IMG/VR virus record: IMGVR_UViG_3300023220_000167
Location: 1 to 35,119 of that record
Length of the DNA: 35,119 nucleotides
Strand: one strand, 5' to 3'
Origin: a virus
Shown: positions 13,786-21,002 of the stretch, piece by piece
How the letters are laid out: the number at the start of each line of letters is the position of its first letter
Position numbering within the stretch: the stretch's first letter is position 1
Program-made: the position numbers and the translations under genes
The notes under the pieces: generated by a model
Databases searched by the model: none
What the model saw: only the letters and a program-made list of their open reading frames with translations
Told to the model about the DNA's origin: nothing

Positions 13786-14204
13786 GTCGGGAAATTACCA
13801 AGGCGATATTTAATGTGCTGAATGGGGATGCGACTTTAACCGCGCTCTTGTCAACATTCAATAGTGTGCCTGCAATCTTTACAACAGACCCGGCCCCGCT
13901 TAAGGCAGCCTTGCCCTACATCGTAACGGCTGGACAAGTAAGTGATGTAGCGTTTGATACCAAGACTACAGATGGACGGGATTTTGTGCGCGATGTTCGA
14001 TGTTATGCGGACAATACCCGTGGTTCCAGTGATGTGATTGAGGATATTGCCGAGAGGGTGAGATTTCTGTTTCATAGGAAACCATTTACGATAACAGGCT
14101 TTGGCGTTATAATCGCCAGCGTCACAGGACCAATCGCCAGAGACGAAGAAGATGTTTACGGCAGAATATTAACAATTCAGGCAACAATGCAAGTCTGTCC
14201 ATAG
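13782..14204 (+). CDS. Tail terminator / completion protein (DUF3168 type)
   Basis: 140 residues. The pattern ITKAIFNVLNGDATLTALL, PYIVTAGQ, RDVRCYADNTRGSSDVIEDIAERVRFLF fits DUF3168 proteins, which form the hexameric ring ending tail polymerisation and joining tail to head. Located just before the tail tube gene, the usual place. Confidence 0.85.
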   Translation: MSREITKAIFNVLNGDATLTALLSTFNSVPAIFTTDPAPLKAALPYIVTAGQVSDVAFDTKTTDGRDFVRDVRCYADNTRGSSDVIEDIAERVRFLFHRKPFTITGFGVIIASVTGPIARDEEDVYGRILTIQATMQVCP

Positions 14205-14213
14205 GAGAATAAA

Positions 14214-14630
14214 ATGTCAACCAGCACAGTTTTGAACGGAACGCTTTTCACCATCAAGAACCGCACCTCGACCGGCCCTGATGTGTATAATCTTTTCACA
14301 GAAGAAACAAATTTCAGCTTTGAAGAAACCCGTTCGGAGATAGACGTTTCGAGTAAAAGTTCAAGCGGAAATTTTCAGGGCATCCCCGGTCAATATAAAT
14401 CAACATTCACAGTTGATGGATTGATCATTAATGCAGATACGAATATTGCTGTGATTGAAACCGCAATTCGTGGGGCCGGAACAGGACGGGCCAGACGTTT
14501 CCAGAACAGTGTCGAGGTTGATCAATTTAATTACATCATCACATCTTTCACTCGCACGGGCGGCAATGAAGAGGCAGCAACTTATTCATTGTCCGGCACC
14601 CTATGCGGTCAACCCGGAGCGATTGTATAA
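14214..14630 (+). CDS. Major tail tube protein
   Basis: 138 residues with strong AGGAGAA site. Beta-rich with the motif ETNFSFEETRSEIDVSSKSS and a central GQYKSTFTVDGL strand pair, as in siphovirus tail tube proteins. Sits between tail terminator and tail assembly chaperone. A related protein is encoded at 18618-19109. This copy, being in the canonical place, is the likely main tube subunit. Stop overlaps the next start (TAATG). Confidence 0.85.
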   Translation: MSTSTVLNGTLFTIKNRTSTGPDVYNLFTEETNFSFEETRSEIDVSSKSSSGNFQGIPGQYKSTFTVDGLIINADTNIAVIETAIRGAGTGRARRFQNSVEVDQFNYIITSFTRTGGNEEAATYSLSGTLCGQPGAIV

Positions 14631-14962
14631 TGAAACCGACAAAAGTAAAAATTAACGGCAAGATTTATGAATTTAAATATACCGTTAACAGCCTTTGCGA
14701 ACTTGAAGCAGCCACAGATTATAAGGACATAAACCAGCTTATGGTGGCAGTTCAGACTGGTTCTATTATGGCTATTCGAGCGATGGTGTGGGCCGGATTA
14801 ATTTGGAGAAAACCAGACTTAACATTGAGTGAAATCGGTGAAGTCATGGGTGATCTTTCAGGAATGCAAAAATTTGCAGAAGCCGTGGGTGAAGCATTTG
14901 CAGCAAGTTCACCAGTTGCCCCCAAAGTTGAAGGCGATACAGAAGCGGACCCCATGAAGTAG
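14630..14962 (+). CDS. Tail assembly chaperone, unshifted form (GTA gp10-like)
   Basis: 110 residues from ATG 14630, coupled to the tail tube stop; a start at 14603 would lie within the tube gene. The pattern INGKIYEFKYTVNSLCELEAA, AIRAMVWAGLIW, LTLSEIGEVMGDL fits the GTA-type tail assembly chaperone family, which guides polymerisation of tube protein around the tape measure. Ends in EADPMK. A CCCC run at 14950-14953, just before the stop, could serve a -1 frameshift into the next frame. Confidence 0.8.
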   Translation: MKPTKVKINGKIYEFKYTVNSLCELEAATDYKDINQLMVAVQTGSIMAIRAMVWAGLIWRKPDLTLSEIGEVMGDLSGMQKFAEAVGEAFAASSPVAPKVEGDTEADPMK

Positions 14963-15279
14963 AGGAAGAAGCAGGCCGATTCTTCCCCTACGAAAAAGGT
15001 TTCGCCATAGCGATTGGCGAACTTGGTCTAACGCCTGAAATATATTGGGCCATGACCCCGCGTGAGTTGTTTCTTGCTGCTGATCATCGGCGACTGAATG
15101 AACGGGTGCAGACGACAACTGCTGCATGGCTTGCCGCTTATTATCAGAGAATGAAAAAGATGCCTGATTTAAAACATGAACTTTTAGGCATATCGAAACC
15201 GAAAAAACTGGCAAAAAGCGCATCCGATAACGCAAGAGAACAGATGGCTTTAATAGAGAAAATGGCGGAAAATGGTTGA
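14932..15279 (+). CDS. Tail assembly chaperone extension, probably made by -1 frameshift
   Basis: This frame is open from 14932 and its conserved-looking part starts before any ATG: AGRFFPYEKGFAIAIGELGL then EIYWAMTPRELFLAADHRRL. The first ATG (15052) would cut off half of it. It lies -1 relative to the chaperone gene, whose stop is at 14960-14962. The only suitable slip site between 14932 and 14959 is CCCC at 14950-14953. A G/GT-type fusion of two chaperone forms is well known in siphoviruses. The last bases overlap the tape measure start. Confidence 0.75.
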   Translation, partial: RRYRSGPHEVEEEAGRFFPYEKGFAIAIGELGLTPEIYWAMTPRELFLAADHRRLNERVQTTTAAWLAAYYQRMKKMPDLKHELLGISKPKKLAKSASDNAREQMALIEKMAENG

Positions 15280-17929
15280 TAGCAAAGTTGCAGAGGGGTT
15301 TGTTGAACTCACGCTCGATACAGGAACGCTGACCCGTGGACTGTCACGTGCGCAAAAATCAGTTACCCGCAGCCTTAAAAGCATTCAAGGGTCCGCCGAC
15401 CGGACGGGTAAAGCATTATCACTTGCCTTGACCGCCCCTTTACTTGCCGCCGGAATTGCCGCCGGAAAAACTGCTGCTACGTTCGAAACAAACATGGCTA
15501 AGATTGTAGGACTTGTTGGCTTGAGTGCTGAAGCGGTTGACGGGTTGGGAAAGTCTGTCTTGGAACTTGCCCCCGAAGTAGGCAAAGGGCCGATAGAACT
15601 TTCTGAGGCTTTATTTACGATCACATCAGCGGGGGCGCGTGGGCAGGAGGCCTTAGACCTTTTAACCGCATCCGCTAAAGCCGCAACGGCTGGTCTGGGG
15701 TTGACTGAGGATGTGGCAAAGACCACGGCCAGTGCCATGCAAGCCTTTTCCAAAGATAACCTTACGGCTGCTCAGACCATAGCAATACTTGTCAACATTG
15801 TGAGAAAAGGAAATGTTGAGGGCCGTGATTTGGCCTCAAGCTTTTCAAGGGTGACCGCCACGGCGGCTTCTCTGGGTCTATCACTTCAAGAAACTGGTGC
15901 GGCCATGGCAACGATTACGCTTACAGCCAGTGATGCCGCCATTGCCTCGACACAACTTGACGCGCTTTTCAGAGGGCTTGGGCGGTCCACGCCTGTATTC
16001 GATAAGGCATTAAAAAAACTCGGGTTGTCTTTTGAGGGCGTTCAAGCGCAACTTCAGCAAGAGGGGTTACTTGCCACCTTGCGAACCCTTCAGACGGAAG
16101 CGGAACGTACCGGCACACGTCTAAACGAGCTTTTTGTAGACAGTTCCGCCGCTGCTGGTGCTATGGCAATCTTGAATATTAATGCCGAAATAGTTGACGA
16201 CATTTTTAAAGCCTTAGCTGACACGACTGAAAATGATTTGGACAAGGCTTTTCGGGCCATAACCGATACGGGTGCATTTAAATTTACTCAAGCTTTGGTA
16301 AGTATTCAAACCGCATCAACACAATTAGGGCAAGTTATTTTACCGATATTGGCCCCTATTATTACCAAGATCGCGGCGGCTGTGGTTACGGCTGGTAATG
16401 CCTTTGCAGAATTGGCCCCGGAAATGCAAGAAACAATCTTAAACGGACTGGCCTTAGCCGCCGCCTTGGGTCCGGCTTTAATCATCATTAGCCTCATGGC
16501 TGGTGGGGCTGCTTCATTGGTAACTGGTTTAGGATTTTTGGCTAGAGGGCTTTTTGCTGTTGCCAAGGGGGCATTAACTGCTGTTGTTGTGCTTGGCGGC
16601 TTAATTACTCTTCCTGTAATAATTGGCGCGGCCATTGCCTCCACCCTTGCTGCCATTTTTCTTTTCAAGGATGCCATCGCGGATTCTTTTTCTGAAATAG
16701 GAATAATAATTAGTGGTGAATTTGAACTGGCTTTTGCAAAGACTATAAGATTTATTGATAATTTTACCACTGAAGCAGCTAAAAAGTTTGACACCTTAAC
16801 CACTGACATTGCCGAAGCAATCTTAGGCCTGCCCGGTAAGATAGACGAAGGTCTTGACGCTGTAGCTTTAATACTTTTTGAGTTGCCCGGTAAGGTTGTT
16901 GACGGGTTTGACACCTTAACCACCGACATTGCGGAAGCAATCTTAGGGGGGGCCGAGGGCGTAGCCGAAGGGATTGTTAAGGGAGCCGAGAGCGTTGTCG
17001 ATGGATTCGATACGGCAACCACTGACATTGCGGAAGGGATTGTTAAGGGGTTTGAAGCTGTAACCACTGTTGCCACGGATAAGCAAATTAAAGAGCTTGA
17101 AGAAAAGGTTGCCGCCGCCACGGATGGGTCTTCGAAGAAAGTCGCAGAAGCATTTTCTAGAGATTTTGAGGCAATTCTAGCCGGAGCCGGAGTTGCTTCT
17201 GACAAGATCAAAGAGATATTCAGCGGACTCCTTGACGATATCCCCGGCTTTGATGCGTTAGCAAATAAATTTCCCGAACTCGCCGGAAAACTCAAAGATG
17301 CAATAGCCGAATTGAACGAGTCAATCAGTTCAAAGTTTGATGAGACTTTGAAAAAATTGACTGGTGGAATCGACAATCTGGAAAGCAAAACCAAAGATAC
17401 CGCCAGTTCCATAAAGGATGTTTTCACGGATGTGAGTAGTTCAATATCCAGCAACATAACCAACGTGATTACCGGAGCAACGTCTGCCCTTGATGCCCTG
17501 CGGAATGTTGCGAACCAGATAATCGGGTCAATTATTTCCAGCATTATTGGATCACCAGACGGTGGCGGGTTTCTTGGCGACCTGTTTTCGTCAGCAAAAG
17601 GTAATGTCTTCAGTGGTGGCTCACCCGTTCCATTTGCGAATGGTGGGATTATTTCCGGCAGAACAACCTTCCCTATGGGCAATGGTGGTACTGGGCTGGC
17701 TGGAGAGGCTGGTAACGAGGCTATATTCCCCTTAAGCCGCGTGGCGGGGGGCAAGCTTGGCATCAGCGCGGAGGGTGTCAGTAATGATAATGTGGTCATC
17801 AACCAGATAAATAATTTCACACCAGACGTTAGAGCCACGGTCCGTGAAGAAATTGCCAACGCGGCATCACTTTTGATTAATGCGTCTAAACAGGCAACCA
17901 TTGCCGCATTGAGTGGGAGGCGGACTTGA
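15272..17929 (+). CDS. Tail tape measure protein
   Basis: 885 residues, the longest gene, and therefore the tail length ruler. The N-terminal 120 residues are the classical tape-measure start (LTRGLSRAQKSVTRSLKSIQ, FETNMAKIVGLVGLSAEAVDGL, ALFTITSAGARGQEALDLL). Two hydrophobic stretches near 395-450 (LGPALIIISLMAGGAASLV, VVVLGGLITLPVIIGAAIA) are probable membrane-interacting segments for DNA entry. Residues about 505-595 hold three copies of a repeat. The C-terminus (FANGGIISGRTTFPMGNGGTGLAGEAGNEAI) is the motif found where the protein docks at the tail tip. Confidence 0.95.
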   Translation: MVDSKVAEGFVELTLDTGTLTRGLSRAQKSVTRSLKSIQGSADRTGKALSLALTAPLLAAGIAAGKTAATFETNMAKIVGLVGLSAEAVDGLGKSVLELAPEVGKGPIELSEALFTITSAGARGQEALDLLTASAKAATAGLGLTEDVAKTTASAMQAFSKDNLTAAQTIAILVNIVRKGNVEGRDLASSFSRVTATAASLGLSLQETGAAMATITLTASDAAIASTQLDALFRGLGRSTPVFDKALKKLGLSFEGVQAQLQQEGLLATLRTLQTEAERTGTRLNELFVDSSAAAGAMAILNINAEIVDDIFKALADTTENDLDKAFRAITDTGAFKFTQALVSIQTASTQLGQVILPILAPIITKIAAAVVTAGNAFAELAPEMQETILNGLALAAALGPALIIISLMAGGAASLVTGLGFLARGLFAVAKGALTAVVVLGGLITLPVIIGAAIASTLAAIFLFKDAIADSFSEIGIIISGEFELAFAKTIRFIDNFTTEAAKKFDTLTTDIAEAILGLPGKIDEGLDAVALILFELPGKVVDGFDTLTTDIAEAILGGAEGVAEGIVKGAESVVDGFDTATTDIAEGIVKGFEAVTTVATDKQIKELEEKVAAATDGSSKKVAEAFSRDFEAILAGAGVASDKIKEIFSGLLDDIPGFDALANKFPELAGKLKDAIAELNESISSKFDETLKKLTGGIDNLESKTKDTASSIKDVFTDVSSSISSNITNVITGATSALDALRNVANQIIGSIISSIIGSPDGGGFLGDLFSSAKGNVFSGGSPVPFANGGIISGRTTFPMGNGGTGLAGEAGNEAIFPLSRVAGGKLGISAEGVSNDNVVINQINNFTPDVRATVREEIANAASLLINASKQATIAALSGRRT
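16789..17060 (+). repeat. Internal tandem repeats in tape measure gene
   Basis: The segment encoding FDTLTTDIAEAIL occurs near 16789 and near 16908 with few base changes. A third, more diverged copy (FDTATTDIAEGIV) lies near 17007. The nucleotide identity of the first two suggests recent duplication. Repeat number in tape measure genes changes tail length. Confidence 0.7.
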
Positions 17930-18618
17930 CAATAACCTTCCCCCGCGAATTGCCAACCAGTCTGAAAACTGCCAGAGTCAGCTTCACCCTTGATGTGAAT
18001 GATTCAGTTTTTGAAAGCGACATTTCACGGAAAGTGAATATTCAATCTCACGCTGCCGGAACAACTGACCGATTCACCGGTGAATTATCAACAAACAATT
18101 TGAAAAAATCTGATTGGCTGAACTTGACCGCATGGATAAATTCCCTGAAGGGTCGTCAAGGAACGTTTTTGGTTAATGATCCAGACCGGGAATTTGCCCA
18201 AACATTTGTTGCGAATTCTGGCCCTACCTTTGACAACACATCCATCACTTTTGATTCAACAGTTGTAACCTTTGATTCTGGAGAATTTCCGGGCAATGGC
18301 GCGGTAGACGGCGCGGGCCAGATGGGCAATAGTCTGAATACCAAAGATTGGCCGGTCAGTACCACTATAATGAAAATCGGTGACATGTTTCAGCAACAAG
18401 TTCAATCACACATCTTGACTGAAAACGCTGTGACAGATGCGTCCGGCAAGGTTAAATTGCAATTTGAACCTGTGATTAGAACCAGCCCTGCCGATAACAC
18501 TGTGATTAAAACCAAAAAAGCACAGATAATCGCACGGCGAATAAGCAGCGCAATACCTTTTCAGACAGAAGAGGTGGCATTCTTGCCCATAACAATAGGA
18601 TTTGAAGAGGTGATATAA
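17926..18618 (+). CDS. Distal tail-like protein with TFD repeat motif
   Basis: 230 residues from a TTG start at 17926. The TTG overlaps the tape measure stop (TTGA) and is preceded by GGGAGGCGG at the right distance, and there is no ATG nearby. The N-terminal part (DWLNLTAWINSLKGRQGTFLV) resembles minor tail proteins that follow the tape measure. The middle contains TFDNTSITFDSTVVTFDSGEF, a three-fold T-F-D repeat also present in the next gene product. The C-terminus has a beta domain (KVKLQFEPVIRTSPADNTVI). It is likely a tail-tip component. Confidence 0.65.
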   Translation: MTITFPRELPTSLKTARVSFTLDVNDSVFESDISRKVNIQSHAAGTTDRFTGELSTNNLKKSDWLNLTAWINSLKGRQGTFLVNDPDREFAQTFVANSGPTFDNTSITFDSTVVTFDSGEFPGNGAVDGAGQMGNSLNTKDWPVSTTIMKIGDMFQQQVQSHILTENAVTDASGKVKLQFEPVIRTSPADNTVIKTKKAQIIARRISSAIPFQTEEVAFLPITIGFEEVI

Positions 18619-19109
18619 TGGTAACATCCTCAGTCGATAATGGAACCACCATTGTGGTAACTATTCGGACCGGAAATGGTCAGCCCAATGTTTACACAGT
18701 GCTGGGAGGTCAGACAAATTTTTCATGGGAAGAAACAGGTGCCGAAATTGATACCTCAAGCAAAGGCGACACGGGAAATTTCCAGCTAATATCTGGTCAG
18801 AAAAAGACTGTTTTGAATCTCTCAAATTTTATTGTGCCATCGGATGCGGCTTTTGCAGAAATTCAAAATCGGATTAGAACACGACAGCCGATTTTTGTAA
18901 GACGGCAATTTAAGGGTGCGGATAAAGAGCAGGCAATCGCATTTGTGACCAGCCTTACGCAAACTGGGGCAGTGGAAGAAGCCGTAACAGCCGATATAAG
19001 CATGACTTTACAGGGGGGCTGGCAGGCTATAAATGATGTTTTTACTTTTGATAATTCAAATGTTACCTTTGATAGTAATTTAATCACATTTGATAATGCA
19101 ACAATTTAG
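18618..19109 (+). CDS. Second tail-tube-like protein, paralogue of 14214-14630
   Basis: 163 residues, TAATG-coupled. QTNFSWEETGAEIDTSSKGDTGNFQ aligns over its length with the tail tube motif ETNFSFEETRSEIDVSSKSSSGNFQ, and the later ITSFTRTGGNEEAATYS is matched by VTSLTQTGAVEEAVTAD. The extra C-terminal 25 residues carry the TFD repeat seen in the preceding protein. It probably forms one ring at the distal end of the tube, joining the tube to the tip. That is inference from position and homology. Confidence 0.75.
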   Translation: MVTSSVDNGTTIVVTIRTGNGQPNVYTVLGGQTNFSWEETGAEIDTSSKGDTGNFQLISGQKKTVLNLSNFIVPSDAAFAEIQNRIRTRQPIFVRRQFKGADKEQAIAFVTSLTQTGAVEEAVTADISMTLQGGWQAINDVFTFDNSNVTFDSNLITFDNATI

Positions 19110-19118
19110 GAGAAGAAA

Positions 19119-19757
19119 ATGGTAGCTTATGTAAAAAAATCAATCGGATTGGGTGCAGTCCCCAATGATGATACGGGCAGCACCCTTATAGTTGGTGGCG
19201 GTATCATCAATGACAATAATGATGAGATTTTCGGCGCAACAGATTATGAAGCTGGTGGCGCGAAAGTATTCAAATATGAAGCCAACGGCATTGCGCAATC
19301 GCAACAAGGTATAAAGTTCGGTGGCACTTCTGCATCAAATTTAATTAATGATTTTCAGTCCGGCGAATATTTTCCAGTCCTTACAGCCGAAACAAGCGGA
19401 ACAATAACTTTAAATACCATCGGGGATAGCCTTGCGATTAAAAAAATAGGCAACACTTGTTGGGTTAAGGGTCAAATCTTAGTTCTAAGTGTAGCGGCCC
19501 CTGTGGGGGCCTTGTCTTTAAGCTTGCCTTTTTTAGTACCTTCCCTTACCGATGGTCAGGAGATTTCTGCAGGCTCGGTTGGGTATGGAGGTTTAAACGC
19601 ATTAGGCTCAGCGGGGTCTTTAATTGTGCGGGTCGAGACTTCTGGGGCTAAAGCTATAATAGTAGAGCAGACAACAACCACGCTACTGAATGACGTAGCA
19701 GACCATATAAAAGCAAACAGCTTTTTATGGTTCGACTTTTCATTTACAACAGTATAG
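19119..19757 (+). CDS. Hypothetical tail structural protein
   Basis: 212 residues with a good AGGAGAA site. The first 80 residues are Gly/Asn-rich (TLIVGGGIINDNNDEIFGA), and the C-terminal half alternates beta strands (TITLNTIGDSLAIKKIG, LSLSLPFLVPSLTDG) ending in FLWFDFSFTTV. That is a pattern of phage fibre-tip domains. Located between tail-tip genes. A fibre or spike role is plausible but no diagnostic motif is visible. Confidence 0.6.
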   Translation: MVAYVKKSIGLGAVPNDDTGSTLIVGGGIINDNNDEIFGATDYEAGGAKVFKYEANGIAQSQQGIKFGGTSASNLINDFQSGEYFPVLTAETSGTITLNTIGDSLAIKKIGNTCWVKGQILVLSVAAPVGALSLSLPFLVPSLTDGQEISAGSVGYGGLNALGSAGSLIVRVETSGAKAIIVEQTTTTLLNDVADHIKANSFLWFDFSFTTV

Positions 19758-19768
19758 GAGAATATTAG

Positions 19769-19963
19769 ATGGCTTTAAAAGAGAGAACAGTAATTAATCG
19801 TTGTGAGATTTTTGCATCGGGTCATATCCAAGTTCAGATGGCAAATGAAATTTACGACACTTTAACAGGCGAAGTTAAATCTCAAATCTTCGTTCCATCT
19901 GTTATTTCAAAAGATCAAGAGACACCTGTCGAAATTCAGGCCTTTCTTGACAATAGTAAATAA
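19769..19963 (+). CDS. Small hypothetical protein (64 aa) in tail module
   Basis: 64 residues, preceded by AGGAGAA. Beta-type sequence (TVINRCEIFASGHIQVQMANEIYD) followed by a polar C-terminus. Resembles short phage proteins next to fibre genes that describe receptor-binding tips, but I cannot name a family. The stop overlaps the start of the next gene by one base. Confidence 0.6.
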   Translation: MALKERTVINRCEIFASGHIQVQMANEIYDTLTGEVKSQIFVPSVISKDQETPVEIQAFLDNSK

Positions 19964-20592
19964 TGGCCCGTGACCTCGATCCACCTGTCGACATTGCCGT
20001 TGCAAGCGGAAAACAAAACTGGGCTCTTTTATTAGAGCTTGGTTTTGATTCCGGTGTGGTCAACGTCTGGTCTGGGGGCGGTGAACTTGTTGCCAACGGC
20101 AAGAAATGGCAAGGCTTGGGAGACATGGGTAGCATATCTGGGGTCACCGAGGTCACGGATTTAACCGATGTGGTTCTCAAGGCCACCCTGTCCCATGTCA
20201 TGACGGGATTAATGCCCGAACTTGTGACTGAAATGACCACGCAGGACACAACATTCCGGCCATTTGAATTTTTAATTGTATTTTTTGATGATAATCGCGT
20301 TGTTCTTGGCACGGTTATTCTTGCGGTTGGGTTTATTGATCAGGTTCAGTTGAGTGTTGATGGTGATAGTGGTGGAATCACCATTGATCTTGTGACCGAA
20401 ACGGCTTTATTGGGCAGAAGTAATTTCGTTAGGTTAACCAATGATGCCCAACAAAACATTTTCCCCGGTGATCTGGGGCTTCAGTTCGTTACTGATCTGG
20501 ATGATCAAATTATTTGGGGTAATTCAGGCGATGTCACAACGATTGGGCGCGGTAGCGGTGGTGGTCGAGGCAGAAGAACAGAGGTATTCTGA
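19963..20592 (+). CDS. Tail tip / hub-associated protein
   Basis: 209 residues. The motif NVWSGGGELVANGKKWQGLGDMGSISG followed by a beta-rich core and a Gly/Arg-rich end (GRGSGGGRGRR) is typical of the protein immediately before the NlpC-like peptidase in GTA-like tails. Position corresponds to GTA gp13 although sequence similarity is not obvious by eye. Probably binds the hub. Confidence 0.6.
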   Translation: MARDLDPPVDIAVASGKQNWALLLELGFDSGVVNVWSGGGELVANGKKWQGLGDMGSISGVTEVTDLTDVVLKATLSHVMTGLMPELVTEMTTQDTTFRPFEFLIVFFDDNRVVLGTVILAVGFIDQVQLSVDGDSGGITIDLVTETALLGRSNFVRLTNDAQQNIFPGDLGLQFVTDLDDQIIWGNSGDVTTIGRGSGGGRGRRTEVF

Positions 20593-21002
20593 TGAAAAGA
20601 ACGTCCACATGGGAAATTGATTTCATTAAATTCATTGATGGCATCCGAAGCAAACCTTTCCAGTGGGGATCATGGGATTGCTGCCAGATGTGCGGTGAGG
20701 CTGTGGAGGCAATCACTGGTCACAATCCTGTTACTGAAGCGTTTGAACAGTACCGTACCAAAATGGGTGCCTTGAAGGCCATTAAAGCCTATGGGCAGCG
20801 TAATCTGCTGGATGCCCTCAAAGACGTTCTTGGTACTGCCCTGCCAATCCACAATGCTATGCGTGGCGATGTTGTTTATACCGTTCGGGAAGACGGACCT
20901 GTCATTGGCATGTGCCTTGGTCAACAATCTGTTTTTGTGGAGCCCCAAGGATTAATCGAATATCCCACATTAAAACTTATGAAAGTCTTTAAAATTGGGT
21001 AA
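20592..21002 (+). CDS. DUF6950-type cysteine peptidase of the tail tip
   Basis: 136 residues. FQWGSWDCCQMCGEAVEAITG near residues 24-44 has the W-G-x-x-D-C pattern of NlpC/P60-like phage proteins. In these a catalytic Cys begins a helix and cleaves peptidoglycan stems during DNA entry. A later strand MRGDVVYT with the following G-x-C-L-G fits the DUF6950 fold; the usual catalytic His is not obvious (nearest H84 in PIHNAM). Placed between two tail-tip genes like GTA gp14. Confidence 0.7.
   Translation: MKRTSTWEIDFIKFIDGIRSKPFQWGSWDCCQMCGEAVEAITGHNPVTEAFEQYRTKMGALKAIKAYGQRNLLDALKDVLGTALPIHNAMRGDVVYTVREDGPVIGMCLGQQSVFVEPQGLIEYPTLKLMKVFKIG

Noticed and set aside
16306-17901. 531-codon open frame on the minus strand opposite the tape measure gene
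   Set aside because: It mirrors the tape measure codon pattern (Ala/Ser-rich low-complexity translation), has no convincing ribosome-binding site and lies fully antisense to a certain gene. A shadow frame.
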